8,174 nucleotides of DNA, taken from Methylocystaceae bacterium (lineage in GTDB: Bacteria > Pseudomonadota > Alphaproteobacteria > Rhizobiales > Beijerinckiaceae). How positions within the stretch are numbered: position 1 is the stretch's first letter; every line of letters starts with the position of its first letter. Shown here one piece after another: positions 1 to 6,202 of the stretch. A program made the translations under genes and the position numbers. The notes beneath the pieces were generated by a model, which searched no databases, was not told the origin of the DNA, and worked only from the letters and a program-made list of their open reading frames with translations. The stretch spans positions 1 through 8,174 of the forward strand of contig PLZT01000695.1 of assembly GCA_003152255.1 (NCBI GenBank), written 5' to 3'.

Positions 1-555
1 GCTTTCCTCGATCTGGGCTGCGGCGACGCCACGGCGCTGGCGCCAGTGCTGCGGGACCAGCCGCCGAGCCGCTACAAGGGCGTCGATCTCTCGGAGACGG
101 CGCTGGAGCTCGCCGCGCGCGAACTGGCCGACCTGCCTTGTCCGGTGACGTTGACGCATGGCGACATCCTCGAAGCCCTGGACGAAGACGACTCCTATGA
201 CGCGATCCATTCGAGCTTCGTGCTGCATCATCTGCCGACCGAGCGGAAGGCCGAGTTTTTCGGCCGCGCCGCCCGCCGACTCGCGCCGGACGGCTTGCTG
301 TTGCTGGTCGACACCGCGCGCGAGGAGGACGAAACGCTGGACGATTATCTACAGCGCTATTGCGGCTGGCTGCGCCGCGACTGGACGGGTTTGAGCACGC
401 AAGAGCTCGAGGCCATATGCGATCACATCGTCAACAACGATATGCCCGAACCCTACTCGACGCTGCTCGCCTTGGCCCGCGCGGCGGGACTGCGGGAAAC
501 GCCCGGCGGCGTCCATTACGGCGCGCATCGGCTCGTCTGTTTCGCGCCGGGCTGA
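1..555 (+). CDS. Class I SAM-dependent methyltransferase (5' partial)
   Basis: The reading frame is open from the first base of the window, so the true start lies upstream and 184 residues are visible. The first residues form the SAM-binding motif I (LDLGCGDA, residues 3-10). They are followed by an acidic motif II in GVDLS, a post-II motif in HGDILEAL, and a motif IV-like strand with YDAIHSSFVLHHL. The C-terminal half is mostly helical in character and carries no second recognisable domain. This is the Rossmann-fold methyltransferase family that transfers a methyl group from S-adenosylmethionine. The substrate (small molecule, lipid or protein) cannot be read from the sequence. It is probably cytoplasmic, as no signal or membrane segment is visible. 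A gtg codon at 46 is in frame but lies after motif I, so it cannot be the real start. About 200 bp separate this gene from the next. Confidence 0.85.
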   Translation, partial: AFLDLGCGDATALAPVLRDQPPSRYKGVDLSETALELAARELADLPCPVTLTHGDILEALDEDDSYDAIHSSFVLHHLPTERKAEFFGRAARRLAPDGLLLLVDTAREEDETLDDYLQRYCGWLRRDWTGLSTQELEAICDHIVNNDMPEPYSTLLALARAAGLRETPGGVHYGAHRLVCFAPG

Positions 556-755
556 CGGCGCCCGAATCGGGGTCGTGCCTGTCGGGCGAGGCCGAACCGC
601 CATTCGCCGACGCCTGGACGCGCCCGCGCCGACAAACATAGGCCAGGGGGATGAAACGGTTATGTCGTGCGTTCAATTTTGGGGCGCCGCCGGCTTGCCT
701 CGCGGCGCGCTTTGGGTAACATCGTCGGCTCTTGTTTCTTTCGAAGGACGCTTTC
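556..755. other. Intergenic gap with one possible hairpin
   Basis: No convincing gene is present between the methyltransferase stop and the zinc-ribbon gene. The short open frames here are GC-rich shadows without ribosome binding sites. A 7-bp inverted repeat, gcgccgc (684-690) and gcggcgc (702-708), with an 11-base loop could form a hairpin. It has no following T run, so I do not call it a terminator. The DNA just before the next gene (about 720-750) is less GC-rich and may contain its promoter, but I see no clear -35/-10 pair. Confidence 0.35.
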
Positions 756-1004
756 ATGCCGATTTACGCCTATGCCTGCGCCGATTGCGCGCATGAGTTT
801 GAAACCCTCGTTCGCTCGAACGAATCGCCCGCCTGTCCCCAATGCGGAAGCGCGCGGCTCGACCGCCAGATATCGCTGATCGCCAAGCCCGCCTCGGGCG
901 GCCCGAGTTCGGCGCACGACGCCGCGCCGGCCTGCGCGGCGATGGAGGGCGGCGAGTCCTGCGGCGGTTGTCCGGCGTTCGAGGACATGAGTTTGGCGGA
1001 GTGA
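756..1004 (+). CDS. FmdB-family zinc-ribbon protein
   Basis: This is an 82-residue protein. It opens with MPIYAYACADCAHEFE, the hallmark N-terminus of the FmdB/CxxC_CxxC_SSSS family. Four cysteines in two CxxC pairs (C8/C11 and C27/C30) would bind one zinc ion. The C-terminal tail is glycine- and alanine-rich and carries C60 plus another CxxC (C69/C72), so a second metal site or a disulfide is possible. The family is named after a putative regulator of formamidase/amidase genes, but its actual function is poorly defined and should not be assumed here. The start at 756 is supported by an aaggac ribosome binding site (744-749) and by the family N-terminus; an in-frame ttg at 732 would add eight unrelated residues. 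The alpha/beta hydrolase begins one base after the stop, so the two genes are probably co-translated. Confidence 0.88.
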   Translation: MPIYAYACADCAHEFETLVRSNESPACPQCGSARLDRQISLIAKPASGGPSSAHDAAPACAAMEGGESCGGCPAFEDMSLAE

Positions 1005-1005
1005 A

Positions 1006-1875
1006 TTGAGAAGCGTCGAGGAGATTCTCGGCGCGCGGCGCATCGTCGTCGCCGCCAACGGGCTCGACTTCGAGGTGTTCGAGGCCGGCGGAGGCCAGCG
1101 CCTCGCCCTGCTGCTGCATGGCTTTCCGCAAAGCGCGCTGGAGTGGCGCGGCCAGATGCTAACGCTGCTCGCCAAGGGCTTTCGCGTCTGGGCGGTCAAC
1201 CAGCGCGGCTATTGCGGCACGAGCCGGCCGCGCCGCCGCGAGGATTATCGACTCGCCAATCTCCTCGCCGACATCGCCGGGCTGATCGACGCCTCGGGCG
1301 CGAGCAGCGTCGTGCTGATCGGCCACGATTGGGGCGGCCTGCTCGCTTTCGCCTTCGCCGCGCGCGGCTTGCGTCCGCTGGAGCGGCTGGTCACGCTCAA
1401 TGGTCCGCATCCCCGCTGTTTCGCGAATGCGCTCCAGACGCCCGCGCAAAAGCGCCGGTCGCGTTACATTAGTCTGTTCCGGACGCCGGTGCTGCCGGAC
1501 TGGCTGCTGGGCCTGCGCGGCGGCGCCTTGATCGAATGGATTTTTCGCAAGACGGCGCGCCGGAGCGCCTTCGAGGACGAGATCATCGCCATCTACCGCG
1601 CCGACGCCTGCCGGCCCGGCGCGCTGACGGCGATGCTCGACTGGTATCGCGTCGCCGCGCCCGAAATCTTCGCCACCGAGGAGCCCGCGGCGCCGATCGA
1701 GACGCCGACGCTGATGATCTGGGGTGAGCGGGATGTCGCGCTCGATTTGTGCTGTCTCGAGGGAACCGAGCGTTACGTGAAGAACTTGCGCATCGAGCGC
1801 CTGCCGCGCGTCACGCATTGGACCCCGGAGGACGGCGCGCGCGAGGTCAATGCGCTGCTCGAAGAGTGGCTTTAG
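1006..1875 (+). CDS. Alpha/beta hydrolase, epoxide hydrolase/dehalogenase-like
   Basis: The protein has 289 residues, normal for single-domain alpha/beta hydrolases of this class. The HGFP motif (38-41) supplies the oxyanion-hole turn. VNQRGYCGTSRP (64-75) matches the conserved loop of the epoxide hydrolase group. The nucleophile elbow is GHDWGG with Asp108, so the nucleophile is aspartate rather than serine, as in epoxide hydrolases and haloalkane or fluoroacetate dehalogenases. The probable acid is Asp243 in GERD and the general base is His271 in VTHW. The triad is therefore complete. Residues about 130-220 form the helical cap that sets substrate preference, which I cannot predict. No signal peptide is visible, so it is probably cytoplasmic. 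No ATG lies near the family start; the best start is ttg at 1006, one base after the preceding stop, with a ggag element at 998-1001. This arrangement suggests coupling to the FmdB-like gene. Confidence 0.87.
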   Translation: MRSVEEILGARRIVVAANGLDFEVFEAGGGQRLALLLHGFPQSALEWRGQMLTLLAKGFRVWAVNQRGYCGTSRPRRREDYRLANLLADIAGLIDASGASSVVLIGHDWGGLLAFAFAARGLRPLERLVTLNGPHPRCFANALQTPAQKRRSRYISLFRTPVLPDWLLGLRGGALIEWIFRKTARRSAFEDEIIAIYRADACRPGALTAMLDWYRVAAPEIFATEEPAAPIETPTLMIWGERDVALDLCCLEGTERYVKNLRIERLPRVTHWTPEDGAREVNALLEEWL

Positions 1876-1884
1876 GCGCCGCTT

Positions 1885-1916
1885 CCTCCCTTCTCCCACA
1901 AGTGGGAGAAGGGAGG
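1885..1916. repeat. 15-bp perfect palindrome, REP-like intergenic element
   Basis: The arm cctcccttctcccac (1885-1899) is perfectly complementary to gtgggagaagggagg (1902-1916) across a two-base gap. Short partly matching GC arms (ggcgcc at 1875-1880 and at 1915-1920) flank it. It begins ten bases after the hydrolase stop. Palindromes of this style, with a purine-rich gggagaggg core and a gcaagc or acaagt centre, are scattered between genes in many alphaproteobacterial genomes. Transcribed, it would make a very stable hairpin that could protect or end the hydrolase mRNA. No T run follows, so Rho-independent termination is doubtful. Membership in a dispersed repeat family is inferred from resemblance. 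Confidence 0.7.
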
Positions 1917-2014
1917 CGCCCCGCCTTGGTCGAATCCCTCCCGCGCCTTTCCCTCTTGTCTTCGGGTTCGCGTGATGTAGGAATTGCCCGCGCGTGGCGG
2001 CGCGGAGGGGAAAG

Positions 2015-2622
2015 ATGCGCGATTATTTGAGATTTTTTTGCGTTCTCGCGGCCGTGCTTTGCGCCGGCGCCTCGCGCGCGGCCAGCGACGCCGATTGGAG
2101 CGAGTGCAAGCGCGAGGACGGCGACCGCGCCAGGATCATCGCCGCCTGCGCGCGCATCGCGGGCGACAAACGTTCGCCTCCGCGCGAGCGCGCGAGCGCG
2201 CGATCGCGCTCAACAATCGCGGCAACGCCTATCAGACGAACAAGGACTTCGGCCGCGCCATCGCCGATTACGACGCGGCGCTGCGGCTCGACCCCAATCT
2301 CGCCCACACCTATCTCAACCGCGCCCTGGCCCTTAAGGGGGAGGGCGAATACGCCCGCGCCCTCGCCGACGCCAATAAGTCGCTGGAACTCGAGCGCGCC
2401 GATCCCGTCGCGCTGCGCGGACGCGGCGACATCTACGTGGCGAGAGGCAAGAGGGCCGAGGGCGATCTCGACGCCGCGATCGCCGATTACACGGAGGCGA
2501 TCCGGCTCGATCCGCGCGACTCGACCGCCTATCGCCACCGCGGCGTGGCCTATGAGGCCAAGGGTGACGGCGAACACGCGAGCGCCGATTACAACATGGT
2601 GATCCAGCTCAGGACGAAATAG
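2015..2622 (+). pseudogene. Exported TPR-repeat protein disrupted by an 8-bp frameshift
   Basis: The start is the ATG at 2015, preceded by ggagggg (2004-2010). The first residues form a signal peptide (MRDYLRFF, then a hydrophobic run to about residue 18, cleavage near ASRA). They are followed by DWSECKREDGD...IIAACARI, typical of the N-terminus of alphaproteobacterial periplasmic TPR proteins. At about 2190 the coding frame changes. The expected continuation, RAIALNNRGNAYQ and four TPR units, lies in another frame and runs to the TAG at 2620-2622. The break falls in three 8-base units (cgcgcgag twice, then cgcgcgat). Removing one unit gives RERAIALNNRG and one intact 199-residue frame: signal 1-22, TPR1 about 61-94, TPR2 95-128, TPR3 129-168 with an insertion, TPR4 169-199. 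As read, translation from 2015 would give an aberrant product ending at 2602. TPRs mediate protein contacts; the partner is unknown. The protein would be periplasmic if frame were restored. Confidence 0.85.
2181..2204 (+). repeat. 8-bp tandem repeat at the TPR frameshift
   Basis: The unit cgcgcgag occurs at 2181-2188 and 2189-2196, followed by cgcgcgat at 2197-2204. Because 8 is not a multiple of 3, gain or loss of one unit changes the frame. The shift between the signal-peptide frame and the TPR frame is exactly what one surplus unit produces. Replication slippage is the natural explanation. Confidence 0.85.
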
Positions 2623-2844
2623 GCGGTCCCGCCGCCGCCGCCCCTTTCGTGGAAGGAAAAAAGCGGCGCCGGCGCCACAGTTCGAGGATTTTCGCGCCGT
2701 TGGCGGCTTGCGTGGTTGACATGCGGGCCAATCGTGGGATTCTGCCGGCGCTGGAGGTCCGCCGTCGCGGGCGCTTTAAGACCAAAACCTGGGCTTTGGC
2801 GTTTCGGCCGATGGAGCGCGGGCTTTATTTAAAGGAGAACATCC
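2623..2844 (+). promoter_or_regulatory. infC leader region with candidate sigma-70 promoter
   Basis: This gap holds no believable gene. A perfect TTGACA at 2716-2721 is followed, after 16 bases, by GATTCT (2738-2743), a weak -10 of the kind tolerated in alphaproteobacteria. Transcription would start near 2750 and give a leader of about 95 bases. Within the leader, ccaaa (2782-2786) can pair with tttgg (2795-2799) in a small hairpin. The region becomes AT-rich just before the strong aaaggag ribosome binding site (2831-2837) of infC. A GC palindrome ggcgccggcgcc lies at 2665-2676. The promoter call is by consensus only. Confidence 0.45.
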
Positions 2845-2859
2845 ATTCGACGTCCAATG
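2831..2859 (+). promoter_or_regulatory. infC ribosome binding site with AUU start
   Basis: The Shine-Dalgarno core aggag (2833-2837) is followed by seven bases and then ATT at 2845-2847, in frame with IF-3. The first in-frame ATG (2857-2859) is too far for this ribosome binding site and has none of its own. This element decides the start and suggests that IF-3 autoregulation at AUU is conserved. Confidence 0.8.
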
Positions 2860-3384
2860 AAGAGCACTGCGGCCCCGCAAAAGGAAGGCCTCAGAATAAA
2901 CAAGGAGATTCGCGCGCGAGAGGTTCGGCTGATCGATTCTGAAGGCAAGAATCACGGCGTGGTTCCCTTTCCGCAAGCGTTGGAGCTTGCCGACACCGCC
3001 GGCCTCGATCTGGTCGAGATCGACCCGAACTCCGAACCGCCCGTTTGTAAGATATTGAACTACGGACGATTTCGTTTTCTCGAACAAAAGCGGGCGGCCG
3101 AGGCGCGCAAAAAGCAGAAGATCGTCGAGGTCAAGGAGATCAAGCTGCGCCCCGGCATTGATGATCACGATTACGACACCAAGATGAAGGCGGCGCGCCG
3201 CTTCTTCGAGGAAGGCGACAAGGTGAAGATCACATTGCGCTTCCGCGGCCGCGAGATCGCGCACCAGGACATCGGCTATCGGCTGATGACCAGGGTCAAG
3301 ACCGAGACAGCGACGATCGCCAAGGTTGAGTTGGAGCCTTCGATGGAAGGCCGACAAATGATCATGGTGCTGTCGCCGCGCTAG
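2845..3384 (+). CDS. infC: Translation initiation factor IF-3
   Basis: IF-3 binds the 30S ribosomal subunit, checks start-codon/initiator-tRNA pairing and prevents premature 50S joining. The 179-residue protein shows the N-domain ([16 protein letters not shown]...[21 protein letters not shown], then [14 protein letters not shown]), a lysine- and arginine-rich linker (about 85-100), and the C-domain with [18 protein letters not shown] and [12 protein letters not shown]. An in-frame ATG lies at 2857, but it is 19 bases from the strong aggag (2833-2837). The in-frame ATT at 2845 sits seven bases away, the ideal distance, and adds the residues (M)RRP, common at the start of alphaproteobacterial IF-3. 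I therefore place the start at ATT. AUU starts are the hallmark of infC in Escherichia coli, where IF-3 rejects its own AUU codon and so limits its synthesis. rpmI and rplT, which often follow infC, are absent here. Confidence 0.95.
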   Translation: MRRPMKSTAAPQKEGLRINKEIRAREVRLIDSEGKNHGVVPFPQALELADTAGLDLVEIDPNSEPPVCKILNYGRFRFLEQKRAAEARKKQKIVEVKEIKLRPGIDDHDYDTKMKAARRFFEEGDKVKITLRFRGREIAHQDIGYRLMTRVKTETATIAKVELEPSMEGRQMIMVLSPR

Positions 3385-3392
3385 TCGCGGCG
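3374..3392 (+). terminator. Weak GC hairpin over the infC stop codon
   Basis: The arms cgccgcg (3374-3380) and cgcggcg (3386-3392) pair across the loop ctagt, which contains the infC stop codon. The stem is GC-only but no T run follows, so it may slow or stabilise the transcript rather than end it. The next gene starts 46 bases after the infC stop. Confidence 0.3.
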
Positions 3393-3430
3393 GGCCTTCC
3401 GCTCATTCCATCGATGGCTGTTCCGCGAAA

Positions 3431-4360
3431 ATGTCGAACCGTTGGTTTCCCGAGCCTTGCCGGCGGCGCGCCGCGGTTTTCGCCTGTCTCGCCGCGCTGC
3501 TGACGGGCCAGGGCCCCATCGCGCGCGCGCAGATCTCGCTGCCGGGCGCCGTCGCGCCGGAGCCGGAGGGCGCGGTCGCGGAAGGCGTGAAGCATCCCGC
3601 GGCCAAGCCCGCGCATAAGAGGGCGCGCGCGGGCGACGCGGAGGACCAAGCGGCGGCGGGCCCGGCGATCGCGCCGAAAGCCCCGACCGACGACGCCATC
3701 GTCGGCAAGCCGCTTTATCAGGACGGCGAGCGCAGCATCGTGGAGTTTCAGCGAGTCGGCGGCGAGACGCGTCTCTCCCGGCTGACGCTGACAGGCGACC
3801 GCATGTCGCGCTCCGGCGACAGCTGCCGCGTCGACGTGTCGGAGACGCCGCTCAAGCTGACGCCGCGCGAGGGCGACGCTGGCCTGCGCCGCTATCGGGT
3901 CGAGTTCCCGGCCTGTCCGTTCAGTTTCGACGTGCTCGACGGCGCCATTCTCGTCTCGAACGAAGGCGGCGCCTGCGAAATCAAGGCCGCCGACTGCCGC
4001 ATCGATCCCACGGGCCTCTGGGGCGAGAAGGACTTCGACGAGAAGCGTGGCAAGCAAATGCTGGGCACCCGCGCCCGCGTCGAAAAGACCGTGCGCGCGG
4101 ATTTTCGCGAGCTCTACGTCAAGAACAAGAAGGACAAGCCGCTGCGCAAACTGCTGGTGCGCGAGCAGGCGGGCTTCTCCTCGCGTCGCGAGGAGATTTG
4201 CCGCAACTATCTGCAAGAGGCGGATTACGGCTATTGCGCGCTGCGCGTGACCGAGGCGCGCGCGCTGACGCTCGGCACGCAACTCGCCGAGGGAATCAAG
4301 CGCCCGGCGGGCCTCAAGGATGACAACGAAGCGCCGCGCAAGAAGGGGCGGAAGAAGTAG
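3431..4360 (+). CDS. Exported six-cysteine protein with LprI/DUF1311-like C-terminus
   Basis: The protein has 309 residues. An arginine-containing start and the hydrophobic stretch AAVFACLAALL (14-24) lead to a likely signal-peptidase site after ARA (31-33), so export to the periplasm is expected. Residues 34-90 are Ala/Pro/charged-rich and probably disordered. Residues 90-200 form a beta-rich region I do not recognise, with C132, C162, C182 and C189. Residues about 215-282 resemble the LprI/DUF1311 pattern, in which a conserved Q..W/F...R..C segment is followed by a second Cys and T.AR...L. Here this reads QAGFSSRREEIC (246-257), C269 and TEARALTL. Six cysteines in the mature protein suggest three disulfides. 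Some LprI-type proteins inhibit lysozyme; that role is not established for this gene. The tail is very basic (RKKGRKK). There is no strong ribosome binding site before 3431, so a slightly different start is possible. Confidence 0.7.
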   Translation: MSNRWFPEPCRRRAAVFACLAALLTGQGPIARAQISLPGAVAPEPEGAVAEGVKHPAAKPAHKRARAGDAEDQAAAGPAIAPKAPTDDAIVGKPLYQDGERSIVEFQRVGGETRLSRLTLTGDRMSRSGDSCRVDVSETPLKLTPREGDAGLRRYRVEFPACPFSFDVLDGAILVSNEGGACEIKAADCRIDPTGLWGEKDFDEKRGKQMLGTRARVEKTVRADFRELYVKNKKDKPLRKLLVREQAGFSSRREEICRNYLQEADYGYCALRVTEARALTLGTQLAEGIKRPAGLKDDNEAPRKKGRKK

Positions 4361-4528
4361 CCGCTAAACTAACTTCCCCCGGCGTCTCAGGATGATTTTG
4401 AATATCTGAAAATTCAGTAATTTATATCGGCTATCCGTCTTCCCTTGTGTCAGGTTATCCCATAGAATATCAATTCTGGAATGGGGCCGATGGTGGGGCC
4501 GCCATTGCACTTAATTATGAGACATCGA
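4361..4528 (+). promoter_or_regulatory. Backbone/element junction and integrase promoter region
   Basis: The sequence turns AT-rich immediately after the backbone gene. A possible promoter is TTGAAT (4398-4403), a 17-base spacer, then TTTATA (4421-4426). TATATC (4423-4428) is an alternative -10. The spacer contains the inverted repeat ctgaa/ttcag (4406-4410 and 4413-4417), a plausible operator position. Further on, tggggccg is directly repeated at 4482-4489 and 4494-4501 with 12-bp spacing, just before the integrase start, where arm-type integrase sites could lie. No tRNA or tmRNA 3' end is visible, so the attachment core is not identified. Confidence 0.4.
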
Positions 4529-5758
4529 ATGGCAAGGCCCCGCAATAAGCTCACGGCGAAGGAAGCAGCGGCCATCAAGGCTCCAGGCCGCCACTCGGAC
4601 GGCGGCTCGCTCTATCTCGCAATAGACGGGGATGGAGAAGCCATGCGCCGTCGCTGGCTCTTTCTCTACCCCTGGAATGGTAAGCGGCGTGAAATGGGAC
4701 TAGGAGGCTTCTCTGACGTTTCCCTAGCCGAAGCCCGCAGGCTGCGCGACGATGCCGCGCGCCTTGTGCGCGAGGGGCGAGACCCCATTGCTTTCCGCGA
4801 TCTGGCCCGAGAAGAACGGGCCGCCAAGCCGACCTTCGGCGAGATCGCCGACGCTCTCATGACGGCGAAGGAGAGCGAATGGCGCAACGCCAAGCATCGG
4901 GCGCAATGGCGCATGACGCTTGAAGTCTACGCCGCGCCACTGCGTACGCGCCCCGTGGATGAAATCGACACGACGGCGGTTCTGGCGGTCCTGACGCCGC
5001 TTTGGCGCGAGAAGCCGGAAACCGCCTCGCGCCTCCGGGGCCGAATCGAAGCGGTTCTCGACGCAGCCAAGGCGCAGGGCCATCGCTCGGGAGAGAGCCC
5101 AGCAGCATGGCGCGGCCATCTCGCCCACCTTTTGCCCAAGCGCGGCAAGCTCACGCGCGGCCATCATGCCGCTATGGCCTATGCCGACGTGCCGGCTTTC
5201 GTCGCCAAGTTGCGCGAGTGCGACGCCATCGCGGCGATGGCGCTGGAGTTCTGCATCCTGACGGCGACGCGCTCGGGCGAAGTTCTTGGGGCGCGATGGT
5301 CGGAAATCGACATGGCCGCGAGGGTCTGGACCGTGCCAGCGGGGCGCATGAAAGCCGGGCTTGGGCACCGCGTTCCATTGAGTGCTCGCGTGCTCGCCAT
5401 CCTCGAAAGGCTATCCGAGGCTCTGACAGGCGATTTTGTGTTCCCAAGCCCGCGCGGCAATAAGCTATCGCATCCGGTAATGGGGAAGGTCATGAGCCGC
5501 TTGGGCGTCGATGGCGTCACGGTTCACGGTTTCCGTTCGGCTTTTCGCGATTGGGCAGGCAATGAGACGCATTTCCCCCGCGAGATCGCCGAGGCGGCGC
5601 TGGCCCATACAGTCGGCGACAAGGCCGAGCAAGCCTATCGGCGCGGCGACGCGCTCGAAAAGAGACGTGATCTCATGGCGGCATGGGCGGCATGGTGCGA
5701 GCCGAAGGCCGACAACATCTTGAAATTCAAGCAATCGGGCGGCAATCCAGCAGCCTGA
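4529..5758 (+). CDS. P4-type tyrosine integrase (site-specific recombinase)
   Basis: This enzyme cuts and rejoins DNA at attachment sites to integrate and excise the element. From the chosen start it has 409 residues, usual for the P4/DUF4102 class. Residues 1-90 form the arm-DNA-binding domain (KLTAKEAAAIKAPGRHSDGG, then LYL and GLGGFSDVSLAEARRLRD). Residues about 100-200 form the core-binding domain. The catalytic domain contains R248 (TATRSGEVLGARW), K275, H333 and R336 (HGFRSAFRDW), H360 (ALAH) and the nucleophile Y370 (AYRRG), so all active-site residues are present. I chose the ATG at 4529 because MARPRNKLTA matches the usual family N-terminus. In-frame ATGs at 4481 and 4517 are possible, but no strong ribosome binding site favours any of them. 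It lies at the left edge of the element, reading inward, as is usual when the attachment site is beside int. Confidence 0.95.
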   Translation: MARPRNKLTAKEAAAIKAPGRHSDGGSLYLAIDGDGEAMRRRWLFLYPWNGKRREMGLGGFSDVSLAEARRLRDDAARLVREGRDPIAFRDLAREERAAKPTFGEIADALMTAKESEWRNAKHRAQWRMTLEVYAAPLRTRPVDEIDTTAVLAVLTPLWREKPETASRLRGRIEAVLDAAKAQGHRSGESPAAWRGHLAHLLPKRGKLTRGHHAAMAYADVPAFVAKLRECDAIAAMALEFCILTATRSGEVLGARWSEIDMAARVWTVPAGRMKAGLGHRVPLSARVLAILERLSEALTGDFVFPSPRGNKLSHPVMGKVMSRLGVDGVTVHGFRSAFRDWAGNETHFPREIAEAALAHTVGDKAEQAYRRGDALEKRRDLMAAWAAWCEPKADNILKFKQSGGNPAA

Positions 5759-5824
5759 AAAAGCGACCGAGCGAGGTGTGCCACCACCTCACGCGGCCTA
5801 ACCACAAGCGAACAGGACTCGAAT

Positions 5825-6202
5825 ATGGCTTTGGACACAGTAGCACGAATCGGAGAAATTCCGACTCTCGAAATTCTCGTCGCCGATCTCGAAATAGCCG
5901 ATCTCGAAACCACCCTCCTATATGAATCCGAGGCGGCGGACAGCGAGTATCTTCCGGCATGCGAGCGGCATTGGGCGATTCGTGAGGCGATTAACGCCAC
6001 GCCGGCGCGGACGCTTCCCGAACTGCGGGCCAAGTCCCGCGCCGCTGAAATCGCGCTCGAACTTGACGCCGAGGCGGACTGCGAAGGCCCCGGCTCGTTC
6101 GTGGAGTTGGCCCGCTCGCTCATTTCCGACCTGACGGCGACCGGAAGCCCGCGCTACCCGCTTTACGTCAAGGTCGATCAGCCGATCGAGGCGGTCCAAT
6201 GA
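5825..6202 (+). CDS. Small acidic protein of unknown function, mobile-element cargo
   Basis: This is a 125-residue protein that I do not recognise. An agga element (5814-5817) sits seven bases before the ATG. The sequence is acidic and rich in Glu, Ala and Leu, with likely helices around 13-35 and 65-105 and the segment CEGPGSFVELARSLI (86-100). Residues 20-29 are a duplicated pentapeptide, ADLEI then ADLET. There is no signal peptide or membrane segment. The stop overlaps the next start (ATGA at 6199), so it is probably translated together with the PrtN-like protein. By position it may belong to the regulatory or integration module. Confidence 0.72.
   Translation: MALDTVARIGEIPTLEILVADLEIADLETTLLYESEAADSEYLPACERHWAIREAINATPARTLPELRAKSRAAEIALELDAEADCEGPGSFVELARSLISDLTATGSPRYPLYVKVDQPIEAVQ
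5882..5911 (+). repeat. 15-bp in-frame tandem duplication
   Basis: gccgatctcgaaa occurs at 5882-5894 and again at 5897-5909, giving two 15-bp units that encode ADLEI and ADLET. The length keeps the reading frame, so this is a protein-level repeat rather than a switch. Confidence 0.7.

Noticed and set aside
684..708. Terminator before the FmdB-like gene
   Set aside because: The 7-bp GC stem has a large loop and no T run, and lies far from the upstream stop.
1159..1899. 246-codon minus-strand open frame
   Set aside because: It is the antisense of the alpha/beta hydrolase, whose motifs and catalytic triad are intact on the + strand.
1984..2622. Open frame from 1984 as the full TPR gene
   Set aside because: Its first 70 residues are arginine-rich shadow sequence. 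The true signal peptide lies in the other frame from 2015, so the gene is frameshifted rather than starting here.
2649..2942. 97-codon frame spanning the infC leader
   Set aside because: It overlaps the promoter-like region and the infC start in another frame, and has no recognisable sequence or ribosome binding site.
3362..4282. Long open frame on the minus strand
   Set aside because: It is the antisense shadow of the exported protein gene: Arg/Ala/Leu-rich, no domain, no ribosome binding site.
4361..4480. Possible tRNA or tmRNA fragment beside the integrase
   Set aside because: I looked for TPsiC-arm and acceptor-like sequence and found none.
4724..5368. Minus-strand open frame inside the integrase
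   Set aside because: GC-rich shadow; the + strand encodes all integrase catalytic residues.
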